DNA of 6,869 nt. Source: Acidimicrobiia bacterium. GTDB taxonomy: Bacteria > Actinomycetota > Acidimicrobiia > Spongiisociales > UBA5794. Both the position numbers and the translations under genes were made by a program. The stretch is from contig JABDIW010000192.1 of NCBI GenBank assembly GCA_013003515.1, positions 1 through 6,869 of the forward strand, in the 5' to 3' direction. Shown here in pieces: positions 1 to 4,885 of this stretch; the first letter of the stretch is position 1; each line of letters opens with the position of its first letter. The notes under the pieces are model-generated. The model was not told where the DNA came from and searched no databases. It saw only the letters and a program-made list of their open reading frames with translations.

Positions 1-411
1 CCGTTCGGTCTGTTGCTGGTGGTCGATGCCACAACAGAGGAAGTCACGCTCGACTCGGGCCTCGACGGCCTGATCGCCTTCCAGGAGCCGCCCGCTCTCA
101 CCGAGCTGGAGCGAGGCTCGACGATCACCGTTCGTCTCGGGGAGCTCCGTGAGATCGCCGTCCCGTCCGTTCTTGGCCGCTCCGAGGAGGAAGCTCGCTC
201 CTTCCTCGAGGGGCTCGGGTTGCTGATGGAAGTGACCGGGACCGTCGAGGACGCCGCCAACGTCGGTCTGGTGGTCAGCCAGGACCCAACCGGAGGGACC
301 CTGCCCGAAGGCAGCGTCGTGGGGGTCGTACTCGGCGTTGCGCCGGCGACCACGACGACAACGTCGACAACAACTACGACCACCTCGACGACCACGACCA
401 CCGTTCCCTGA
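1..411 (+). CDS. C-terminal part of a PASTA-domain protein, probably a PknB-type Ser/Thr kinase
   Basis: The frame is open from the first base, so the gene begins outside the window; the ATG at 13 is internal. What remains is extracellular sequence. Part of one PASTA repeat comes first (about 1-165, ending TITVRLGEL), then a complete one (about 168-345, from IAVPSVLGRSEEEARSFLEGLGL through VVSQDPTGGTLPEGSVVGVVLG). PASTA repeats bind muropeptides or lipid II and form the outer part of PknB-type kinases and of some penicillin-binding proteins. The protein ends in about 20 residues that are nearly all Thr with two Ser, then Val-Pro. There is no membrane helix or sortase signal at the end. Actinobacterial pknB commonly lies near and convergent to trpG, as here with mutY in between, which favours the kinase. 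A PASTA-bearing penicillin-binding protein is the alternative, because the catalytic part is not visible. Confidence 0.8.
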   Translation, partial: PFGLLLVVDATTEEVTLDSGLDGLIAFQEPPALTELERGSTITVRLGELREIAVPSVLGRSEEEARSFLEGLGLLMEVTGTVEDAANVGLVVSQDPTGGTLPEGSVVGVVLGVAPATTTTTSTTTTTTSTTTTTVP

Positions 412-469
412 CGACAACCTCGTAATGGCCGGGCCCCCGCCGCCGATGGGCTCGATCGCGTGTCATGTC

Positions 470-475
470 TACGCT
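470..475 (+). promoter_or_regulatory. Possible -10 element of a leaderless mutY transcript
   Basis: TACGCT fits the actinobacterial TANNNT -10 pattern and lies 8 bases before the ATG at 484. Transcription could therefore start at or next to the start codon. No Shine-Dalgarno sequence precedes the ATG, and no convincing -35 is visible. The hexamer is short and may be a chance match. Confidence 0.3.
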
Positions 476-483
476 CGCCCGCC

Positions 484-1287
484 ATGGACGCCCGAAGAGA
501 ACGGTTACTTGGTTGGTACCGAGATCGATCCCGCGATCTTCCGTGGCGCCGGTCAACCGACCCATACCCCGTTCTGGTGTCCGAGGTGATGCTGCAGCAG
601 ACGCAGGTGGATCGCGTGATCCCGAAGTTCGAGGCGTTCCTCCGTCGATTCCCCAGCGTCGACAGCCTCGCTGCTGCCGACCTTGGCGACGTCCTCGAGA
701 TGTGGCATGGCCTCGGGTACAACTCCCGGGCGAAACGGCTCCGCGATGCAGCCAGGGTCATCGCCGCCGATGGGTGGCCGACCGACGAGGCCGGGCTGCA
801 GACCCTCCCCGGCATCGGTCCGTACACCGCGGCGGCCGTCGCCTCGATCGCCTTCGGAGAGCAGGTGCCGGCCGTCGACACCAACCTCAAGCGCGTCATC
901 AGCCGCTGGCGAGGGCTTCCGCTGGAAGGAGCCCCACTCACCGAGGCGGCCATGGACGAGCTGGGTGACGCACCGGCCGGAGACTGGAATCAGGCGGTGA
1001 TGGACCTAGGGGCAACGACCTGCCGGCCCCGGAATCCGCGCTGTCACGATTGCCCGGTGCAGGCGTGGTGTGTCGACCCGACGGTGTACGTGCCTCCTCC
1101 CCGCCAATCCCGGTTCGAAGGCTCGCTGCGTCAGGTGCGGGCACGCATCCTGCGCGATCTCGCCGATGGCCCCCTCCCCATGTCCGACGTGACCGAGATA
1201 GACGTCAGGGCGGACGAGGCAGTCGTTGCTCTGGAGAAGGACGGCATGGTCACCGTGAACGGTGACCGGGTGAGCCTGGCCGGCTAG
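484..1287 (+). CDS. mutY: A/G-specific adenine DNA glycosylase MutY
   Basis: MutY removes adenine mispaired with 8-oxoguanine in base-excision repair. In the 267-residue product the family landmarks are in order: SEVMLQQTQ with the catalytic Glu at about 34, a helix-hairpin-helix LPGIGPYTAAA at about 108-118, VPAVDTN with the catalytic Asp at about 132, and the 4Fe-4S ligands Cys180, 187, 190 and 196 in CX6CX2CX5C spacing. The E. coli-type MutT-like C-terminal domain is absent. About 60 residues (FEGSLRQVRARILRDL...) replace it, as in other actinobacterial MutY proteins, and look like a small winged-helix tail. I chose the ATG at 484 because it starts just before the conserved region and follows a TANNNT -10-like hexamer by 8 bases. 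An in-frame GTG at 460 would add 8 residues, and neither start has a ribosome-binding site. The gene is convergent with trpG and their stop codons overlap in CTAG. Confidence 0.95.
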   Translation: MDARRERLLGWYRDRSRDLPWRRSTDPYPVLVSEVMLQQTQVDRVIPKFEAFLRRFPSVDSLAAADLGDVLEMWHGLGYNSRAKRLRDAARVIAADGWPTDEAGLQTLPGIGPYTAAAVASIAFGEQVPAVDTNLKRVISRWRGLPLEGAPLTEAAMDELGDAPAGDWNQAVMDLGATTCRPRNPRCHDCPVQAWCVDPTVYVPPPRQSRFEGSLRQVRARILRDLADGPLPMSDVTEIDVRADEAVVALEKDGMVTVNGDRVSLAG

Positions 1288-1841
1288 CCGAGGAAGTTCT
1301 TGAGGTACGCCATGCCCTCGGTGGTCATGACCGACTCGGGGTGGAACTGGACGCCCTCGATGGGCAGCTCGCGGTGCCGGATCCCCTGCACCACGCCGTC
1401 CTCGCTGTGAGCGGTTGGAACCAGGACATCGGGCAACTCGACGGCAGCGAGGGAGTGATACCTGGTAGCGACAAAGGGGTTGGAGAGACCGGCGAACCAG
1501 CCCACGCCGTCGTGGTTGATGTCAGACGTCTTGCCGTGACGAGGCTCGGGTGCCCGGCCCACCTCTCCCCCAAAGGCAACCGCAATGGCCTGATGCCCCA
1601 GGCACACCCCGAGGGTCGGCACCTCGAGACCCAACGTCTTGACGTACTCGATGGAGAATCCGGCGGCTTCCGGACGCCCTGGGCCGGGGGAGATCACGAG
1701 CCGATCCGGCTTGAGCTCAGCACCTTTCGCCGGTGGCAGCTCATCGTTGCGATAGACCACCGGGTCGGCACCCAATTCGCCGATGTACTGGACGAGGTTG
1801 AAGGTGAACGAATCGTAGTTGTCGATGACGAGGACCTTCAC
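1284..1841 (-). CDS. trpG: Glutamine amidotransferase subunit of anthranilate / aminodeoxychorismate synthase
   Basis: This is a class I (triad) glutamine amidotransferase of 185 residues, a normal length for TrpG/PabA. It hydrolyses glutamine and passes ammonia to TrpE (tryptophan pathway) or PabB (folate pathway); one subunit often serves both in actinobacteria. Visible features are the N-terminal VLVIDNYDSFTFNLVQY, the oxyanion-loop motif SPGPGRP, the nucleophile Cys80 in GVCLGHQ, the RYHSL motif, and the triad residues His167 and Glu169 in FHPES. The GTG at 1841 is chosen because it gives the usual start just before VLVIDNYDSF. A longer frame to 1883 only adds sequence that overlaps the previous gene. 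The GTG overlaps the stop of the upstream small gene as GTGA, implying translational coupling. The 3' end shares a CTAG with the mutY stop. No trpE or pabB partner lies in the window. Confidence 0.93.
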   Translation of the reverse strand: MKVLVIDNYDSFTFNLVQYIGELGADPVVYRNDELPPAKGAELKPDRLVISPGPGRPEAAGFSIEYVKTLGLEVPTLGVCLGHQAIAVAFGGEVGRAPEPRHGKTSDINHDGVGWFAGLSNPFVATRYHSLAAVELPDVLVPTAHSEDGVVQGIRHRELPIEGVQFHPESVMTTEGMAYLKNFLG

Positions 1842-1990
1842 TCGAAACCGCCCCCGGTGTCGAGGAAGGTCGATCCCAGCCATTCATAGAAGAAGAACAG
1901 GGCGGTGAGCAGCACGGCGACGATCACCAGCGACTGGAGGATGCGGGCCGCAAGCGGTCCGGGAAGGGCGTTGAACAGCCTTTTGATCAC
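1838..1990 (-). CDS. Small single-pass membrane protein between sortase and trpG
   Basis: This 50-residue reading frame is supported mainly by its junctions. Its GTG start overlaps the sortase stop as GTGA (1987-1990), and its TGA stop overlaps the trpG GTG start in the same way (1838-1841). The product begins VIKRLFNALPGPLAARILQS, has one strongly hydrophobic helix at about residues 17-36 (ILQSLVIVAVLLTALFFFYEWL) and ends in a short acidic, Gly-rich tail, FLDTGGGFE. The basic N-terminus suggests it faces the cytoplasm, with the tail outside. I recognise no family. Small membrane proteins do occur near actinobacterial srtE/trpG loci, so a role with the sortase or the membrane is possible but unproven. 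There is no ribosome-binding site, so it probably depends on translation of the sortase gene. Confidence 0.75.
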   Translation of the reverse strand: MIKRLFNALPGPLAARILQSLVIVAVLLTALFFFYEWLGSTFLDTGGGFE

Positions 1991-2856
1991 GAGAGACTGA
2001 GGATAACGGCGGCGTTGGGGCCACCCACGAGCTCGGCGAAGATGATGAGACGCTCGGCGGACGAGAACTTCGGGTGACAGGTGGTCAGCGTCAGCCAGGC
2101 GCCCTCGTTCGACTCGGTGACCCACAGGGCGCTGCGGTGAACCACCACACCGGCACCGTCGACGAGCGGCTGAGCCGATCGGGAAGCGGCATCGGGATAG
2201 GCGGCGACGTAGTCGTTCCACGACCGAGCCTCGTAGACGTGGGTGCCGATGACGGGGTCATCGATGAAGATCTGGTCGCCCACCTGCACCTCGTCGAGGT
2301 TGTGGAACGGAGCGCCATAGGTGGTCCGGTGGCCCGAGATCACCGCATTGCCGGGGAGCCCCGGAAGCGGAGTGTCCGGCATGTGCCCGGCGCCAGACTT
2401 GAGGTGGGTCAACCTGACACCCTCGACGAACGTCCACTCCAGCGAGTCGTCCGACTGATACCCGTTGATCGACGGGATGCGGATGGTCGCCAGAGGCTCG
2501 CCCGCGGGGGGAGGTGCGTACGCCAGGATCGCTCCAGAGGATTCACTCGGGATGATGGTGGGTGGTTCGAGACCATCGCCGCCATCGGTGATGACCCCTT
2601 CTCCGGGCACGAACGGAAGCTCGACGATCTCGGTGGTGGCGGCCCGTTCGATCAACTCGGTCTCGAGGCCGGCTTGTGCTCGGGAGGCGAAGAAGGAGGT
2701 CACCCACAGCTGATGGGCGACAAAGCCAAGCATGAGCAGGCCAACCGTGATGGACGTCCACCCCGTGACCCGCACCACTTTGAGAACAACGGGGAGAACG
2801 CCTCCCCGTACGGCGCTGGGAAGCGCAGTCGATTCTGTTGCGGATTCGTCCGTCAC
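1987..2856 (-). CDS. srtE: Class E sortase
   Basis: This membrane-anchored transpeptidase would attach surface proteins to the cell wall; class E sortases of high-GC Gram-positives usually recognise LAXTG signals. The 289-residue product has a polar N-terminus, one membrane helix at about 33-57 (GWTSITVGLLMLGFVAHQLW), a Pro- and Gly-rich linker to about 115, and a catalytic domain to the end. The catalytic triad is visible: His176 in ISGHRTTYGAPF, Cys260 in the typical class E motif TLTTCHPKF, and Arg269 in SAERLIIFAEL. The GTG at 2856 is preferred over a TTG at 2877 because a perfect AGGAGG lies 7 bases upstream of it. The gene heads a three-gene unit with the small membrane protein and trpG. 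No LPXTG- or LAXTG-bearing substrate is encoded in the window, so it is probably a general (housekeeping) sortase. Confidence 0.93.
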   Translation of the reverse strand: MTDESATESTALPSAVRGGVLPVVLKVVRVTGWTSITVGLLMLGFVAHQLWVTSFFASRAQAGLETELIERAATTEIVELPFVPGEGVITDGGDGLEPPTIIPSESSGAILAYAPPPAGEPLATIRIPSINGYQSDDSLEWTFVEGVRLTHLKSGAGHMPDTPLPGLPGNAVISGHRTTYGAPFHNLDEVQVGDQIFIDDPVIGTHVYEARSWNDYVAAYPDAASRSAQPLVDGAGVVVHRSALWVTESNEGAWLTLTTCHPKFSSAERLIIFAELVGGPNAAVILSLS

Positions 2857-2863
2857 TACCTGG

Positions 2864-2869
2864 CCTCCT
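2864..2869 (-). promoter_or_regulatory. Ribosome-binding site that fixes the sortase start
   Basis: On the minus strand AGGAGG is followed by seven bases and then the GTG at 2856. It is a full anti-Shine-Dalgarno match, the strongest in the window. It lies downstream of the upstream TTG candidate at 2877, so it cannot serve that codon. Confidence 0.85.
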
Positions 2870-2871
2870 AC

Positions 2872-2911
2872 CGGCAACTGAGGGTAACCAACATTGGGCC
2901 TTCGGCAACTG
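2872..2911. repeat. Direct repeat CGGCAACTG x2 in the divergent promoter region
   Basis: CGGCAACTG occurs at 2872-2880 and again at 2903-2911 in the same orientation, 31 bases apart, close to three helical turns. An inverted pair, AGGGTA (2881-2886) and TACCCT (2917-2922), lies in the same 74-base intergenic region. The right repeat copy covers the proposed sortase -35, and the left copy covers its expected transcript start. This placement suits an operator controlling the sortase side, perhaps both sides. No binding protein can be named. Confidence 0.45.
2881..2908 (-). promoter_or_regulatory. Candidate promoter of the sortase-trpG operon
   Basis: On the minus strand TTGCCG (2908-2903) is followed after 16 bases by TACCCT (2886-2881). 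Transcription would start near 2874, leaving a leader of about 18 bases that contains the AGGAGG site. The -10 hexamer is identical to that of the divergent crgA promoter candidate. The -35 falls inside a repeated 9-mer. Confidence 0.4.
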
Positions 2912-2922
2912 TCCGCTACCCT
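2894..2922 (+). promoter_or_regulatory. Candidate promoter of crgA
   Basis: TTGGGC (2894-2899), 17 bases, then TACCCT (2917-2922). The -10 ends 8 bases before the ATG at 2931 and no purine-rich ribosome-binding site separates them, so the mRNA may be leaderless or nearly so. Confidence 0.4.
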
Positions 2923-2930
2923 CCTGCCTC

Positions 2931-3377
2931 ATGCCGAAATCCAAGGTCCGCAAGAAGAGAAAGGGCACCCACCGCCCCAAGCCTGCCGCCCAGGTGAAGG
3001 CGGAGTACGAGGCGGAGTTGGCCGAAAACCAGCCACCGGAGTGGCTGACGCCGGTTTCTCTCGTTTTGATGGGTATCGGCGGTCTCGTCTTCCTGATTTA
3101 CCTGTTCGAGTTGTTCGACTGGCGCACCACCGGAGTGCTGTGGACCTCGATCCTGCTGATGACCGCCGGATGGGGTATCGCCATGTACATCGGGAACCGT
3201 GGCGTCGGTGAGTCCCCTCGCTGGTACATCGTCAGCCTGTTCGCTCTGATGGGGGCAGGCATGGTGGTGATCGTGTTGAACTACACACCCGTGTTCGGCA
3301 CGACGACCCAGTCGATCCTGCTCACCGGGCTGCTGCTCATCGGTCTTGGCTTCGCCATGACCATGAGTTACCGCTAG
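2931..3377 (+). CDS. crgA: CrgA-like cell division protein with a duplicated membrane unit
   Basis: The N-terminus MPKSKVRKK is the hallmark start of CrgA, a small actinobacterial septal membrane protein that works with FtsZ and the septal peptidoglycan machinery. CrgA is normally about 85-95 residues with two membrane helices. This product has 148 residues and four predicted helices, at about 39-61, 66-88, 98-121 and 125-147. The two helix pairs look like copies of one unit: PEW/PRW, SLVLMGIG/SLFALMGAG, TT at the start of the second helix, and GWGIAM/GLGFAM line up at offsets of 58-60 residues. The final pair is placed like the normal CrgA helices and ends close to the C-terminus as they do. 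ATG 2931 is chosen because MPKSKV is the family start; the upstream in-frame ATG at 2838 would overlap the sortase gene. Its stop shares a CTAG with the convergent gene. Confidence 0.82.
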   Translation: MPKSKVRKKRKGTHRPKPAAQVKAEYEAELAENQPPEWLTPVSLVLMGIGGLVFLIYLFELFDWRTTGVLWTSILLMTAGWGIAMYIGNRGVGESPRWYIVSLFALMGAGMVVIVLNYTPVFGTTTQSILLTGLLLIGLGFAMTMSYR

Positions 3378-3607
3378 ACCGGATCCATCTCCTCCATGCA
3401 GTGGCGGGGCGCCTTTGTCTCGCCCGGCACCGCAGTGACGGTGAGCTGCATCCCGCACACCGAACACCAGTAGGCGATGTCTACCTGTTCGAGATCCTCG
3501 GGGTTTGGCTCAGGCGGAGGGGGTGTGGCGAGGGCGCGTATGACCCAATGCGCAGACGCGAACACCACCACGAAGATGGCGACACCGACGAGGATCTGCC
3601 AGATCAC
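3374..3607 (-). CDS. Small membrane-anchored protein with a possible zinc-binding CxxC...HC motif
   Basis: The 77-residue product has an N-terminal hydrophobic helix (about 2-24, IWQILVGVAIFVVVFASAHWV), a Pro-rich acidic linker (PPPPEPNPEDLE), and a short domain with Cys48 and Cys51 in YWCSVCGMQL and His69-Cys70 in APRHC. The four residues could hold a zinc ion, like a small zinc ribbon or knuckle. I know of no assigned function. The GTG start at 3607 overlaps the thiolase stop as GTGA, so it is probably co-translated with the thiolase. Its TAG stop lies in the CTAG shared with crgA. By topology the Cys/His domain could lie on either side of the membrane. Such paired Cys could instead be redox-active, but the adjoining His-Cys pair favours metal binding. 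Confidence 0.8.
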   Translation of the reverse strand: MIWQILVGVAIFVVVFASAHWVIRALATPPPPEPNPEDLEQVDIAYWCSVCGMQLTVTAVPGETKAPRHCMEEMDPV

Positions 3608-4767
3608 CCGATCCGTTCGATGATCGTGGCGTTGGCCATGCCGCCGCCCTCACACATCGTCTGCAGGCCGTACCGGCCGCCGGAGCGTTCCAGCTCGTGG
3701 ACGAGGGTCGTCAGCAGCTTGGCCCCCGATGCACCCAGCGGGTGACCGAGCGCCATGGCGCCGCCGTTAACGTTGAGCTTCTGCTTGTCGGCACCGGTTT
3801 CACGCAGCCAGGCCGCGATCACCGAGCTGAAGGCCTCGTTGACCTCGAACAGGTCGATGTCGTCGAGGGTGAGCCCGGCCTTGTCGAGCACCTTCTCGGT
3901 GGCAGGTATGGGACCGGTGAGCATCATCACGGGGTCGACGCCGGCGAGAGCAAAGGCGGTGAACTTGGCCTTTGGCTTGAGGCCCAGCTCGGCGGCCTTC
4001 TCCTCGGACATGATGAGAACTGCAGCGGCGCCGTCGGAGATCTGTGAGGAGTTGCCGGCAGTGATGACCCCCTCCGGGTCGAACGCCGGATTGAGCCCGG
4101 CGAGCACCTCGGTTGTCGTGGTTGGCCGAATGCCCTCGTCACGGGTCATCATCTCGGCGCCCTCTTCGGTCTTGACCTCCACGGGGATGACCTCGTTGTC
4201 GAAGCGGCCTTCCTCGGTGGCCTGCGTCGCCTTCATGTGCGACTCGTAGGCGAGCTGGTCGAGCTCTTCGCGGGGGATGCCCCACTTCTCGGCGATCATC
4301 TCGGCCGAGACCCCTTGGGGAACCAGGCCATTGGAGTAGCGCTCCAGCATGGCGGGCCCAAAGGGCATGCCGGGGCCCTGTTGCATGTTGGCGCCCATCG
4401 GCACCCGCGTCATCGACTCGACGCCGGCTGCGATCACGATGTCGTAAGCGCCGGCCATGACACCCTGGGCGCCGAAGTGGGCAGCCTGCTGGGAAGAACC
4501 GCATTGGCGATCCACGGTGGTCCCGGTGACCGACTCAGGGAACCCGGCTGCGAGCAGTGCGTTGCGGCCGACGTTGACACCCTGCTCACCGGTCTGGGTG
4601 ACACACCCCATGATCACGTCATCGACGGTGGCGGGATCGACACCGTTGCGTTCGACGATGGCCTTGAGGACCTCTGCTGCCAGGTCGACCGGGTGGACGT
4701 CCTTGAGCTTGCCATTTCGCCTCCCGGTCGGAGTCCGGACGGCGTCGACGATCACTGCGGTGCGCAT
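3604..4767 (-). CDS. Acetyl-CoA acetyltransferase (thiolase)
   Basis: Thiolases condense two acetyl-CoA to acetoacetyl-CoA or cleave 3-ketoacyl-CoA in the reverse direction, feeding beta-oxidation, ketone-body or polyester chemistry. The 387-residue product is full length. It carries the acyl-accepting Cys89 in VDRQCGSSQQA, NEAF at 310-313, His342 in GGAMALGHPLGASGA and the second catalytic Cys372 in CEGGGMANA. The N-terminus MRTAVIVDAVRTPTGR is typical. The ATG at 4767 is fixed by AGAGGA six bases upstream; the same frame stays open to 5310, but that part runs through the tRNA and the transporter gene. Sequence alone does not separate biosynthetic acetoacetyl-CoA thiolase from broad 3-ketoacyl-CoA thiolase (fadA type), so I give no symbol. 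tRNA-Ala ends 22 bases upstream, and the Cys/His membrane protein follows with a GTGA overlap. Confidence 0.95.
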   Translation of the reverse strand: MRTAVIVDAVRTPTGRRNGKLKDVHPVDLAAEVLKAIVERNGVDPATVDDVIMGCVTQTGEQGVNVGRNALLAAGFPESVTGTTVDRQCGSSQQAAHFGAQGVMAGAYDIVIAAGVESMTRVPMGANMQQGPGMPFGPAMLERYSNGLVPQGVSAEMIAEKWGIPREELDQLAYESHMKATQATEEGRFDNEVIPVEVKTEEGAEMMTRDEGIRPTTTTEVLAGLNPAFDPEGVITAGNSSQISDGAAAVLIMSEEKAAELGLKPKAKFTAFALAGVDPVMMLTGPIPATEKVLDKAGLTLDDIDLFEVNEAFSSVIAAWLRETGADKQKLNVNGGAMALGHPLGASGAKLLTTLVHELERSGGRYGLQTMCEGGGMANATIIERIG

Positions 4768-4773
4768 GGGTAT

Positions 4774-4779
4774 TCCTCT
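4774..4779 (-). promoter_or_regulatory. Ribosome-binding site of the thiolase gene
   Basis: On the minus strand AGAGGA lies six bases before the ATG at 4767. It occupies most of the short gap between the tRNA-Ala 3' end and the coding region, leaving no room for a terminator or a conventional promoter there. Confidence 0.8.
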
Positions 4780-4789
4780 CTCAATTCCG

Positions 4790-4863
4790 TGGAGACGATC
4801 GGATTCGAACCGACGACCCCCTGGTTGCAAACCAGGTGCTCTGCCAGACTGAGCTACGTCCCC
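4790..4863 (-). tRNA. tRNA-Ala (anticodon UGC)
   Basis: A complete 74-base cloverleaf folds by eye on the minus strand: acceptor GGGGACG/CGTCTCC, D-stem GCTC/GAGC, anticodon stem CCTGG/CCAGG around loop TTTGCAA (anticodon TGC), T-arm GTCGG-TTCGAAT-CCGAT, and discriminator A. The acceptor contains the G3:U70 wobble pair, the main alanine identity element, which independently confirms the assignment. CCA is not encoded (CGG follows the discriminator). It lies between the MFS gene and the thiolase on the same strand. Confidence 0.97.
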
Positions 4864-4874
4864 GGGCCGACGGC

Positions 4875-4880
4875 AGTGTA
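4875..4880 (-). promoter_or_regulatory. -10 element of tRNA-Ala
   Basis: On the minus strand TACACT, within GGTACACT, ends 11 bases before the mature tRNA 5' end. The same octamer at the same distance precedes tRNA-Ile. The MFS stop codon lies just upstream, so any -35 must sit inside the end of that gene; none is obvious. Confidence 0.5.
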
Positions 4881-4885
4881 CCGGT

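Noticed and set aside
349..405. ACN-rich stretch as a possible tandem repeat or CRISPR-like array
   Set aside because: It is in frame, encodes the Thr tail and has no constant unit or spacer structure.
1341..1889. 182-residue plus-strand frame opposite trpG
   Set aside because: Antisense to a clear glutamine amidotransferase with all its catalytic residues; no recognisable domain.
2074..2930. Long plus-strand frame opposite the sortase gene
   Set aside because: Arg/Gly/Asp-rich composition with no motif, directly antisense to a gene with a complete sortase active site; typical GC-rich shadow frame.
4820..4840. Reading the minus-strand tRNA as tRNA-Cys (GCA) by shifting the anticodon loop one base
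   Set aside because: Only CCTGG/CCAGG gives a 5-bp stem with a 7-base loop, which makes the anticodon TGC; the G3:U70 pair also marks alanine.
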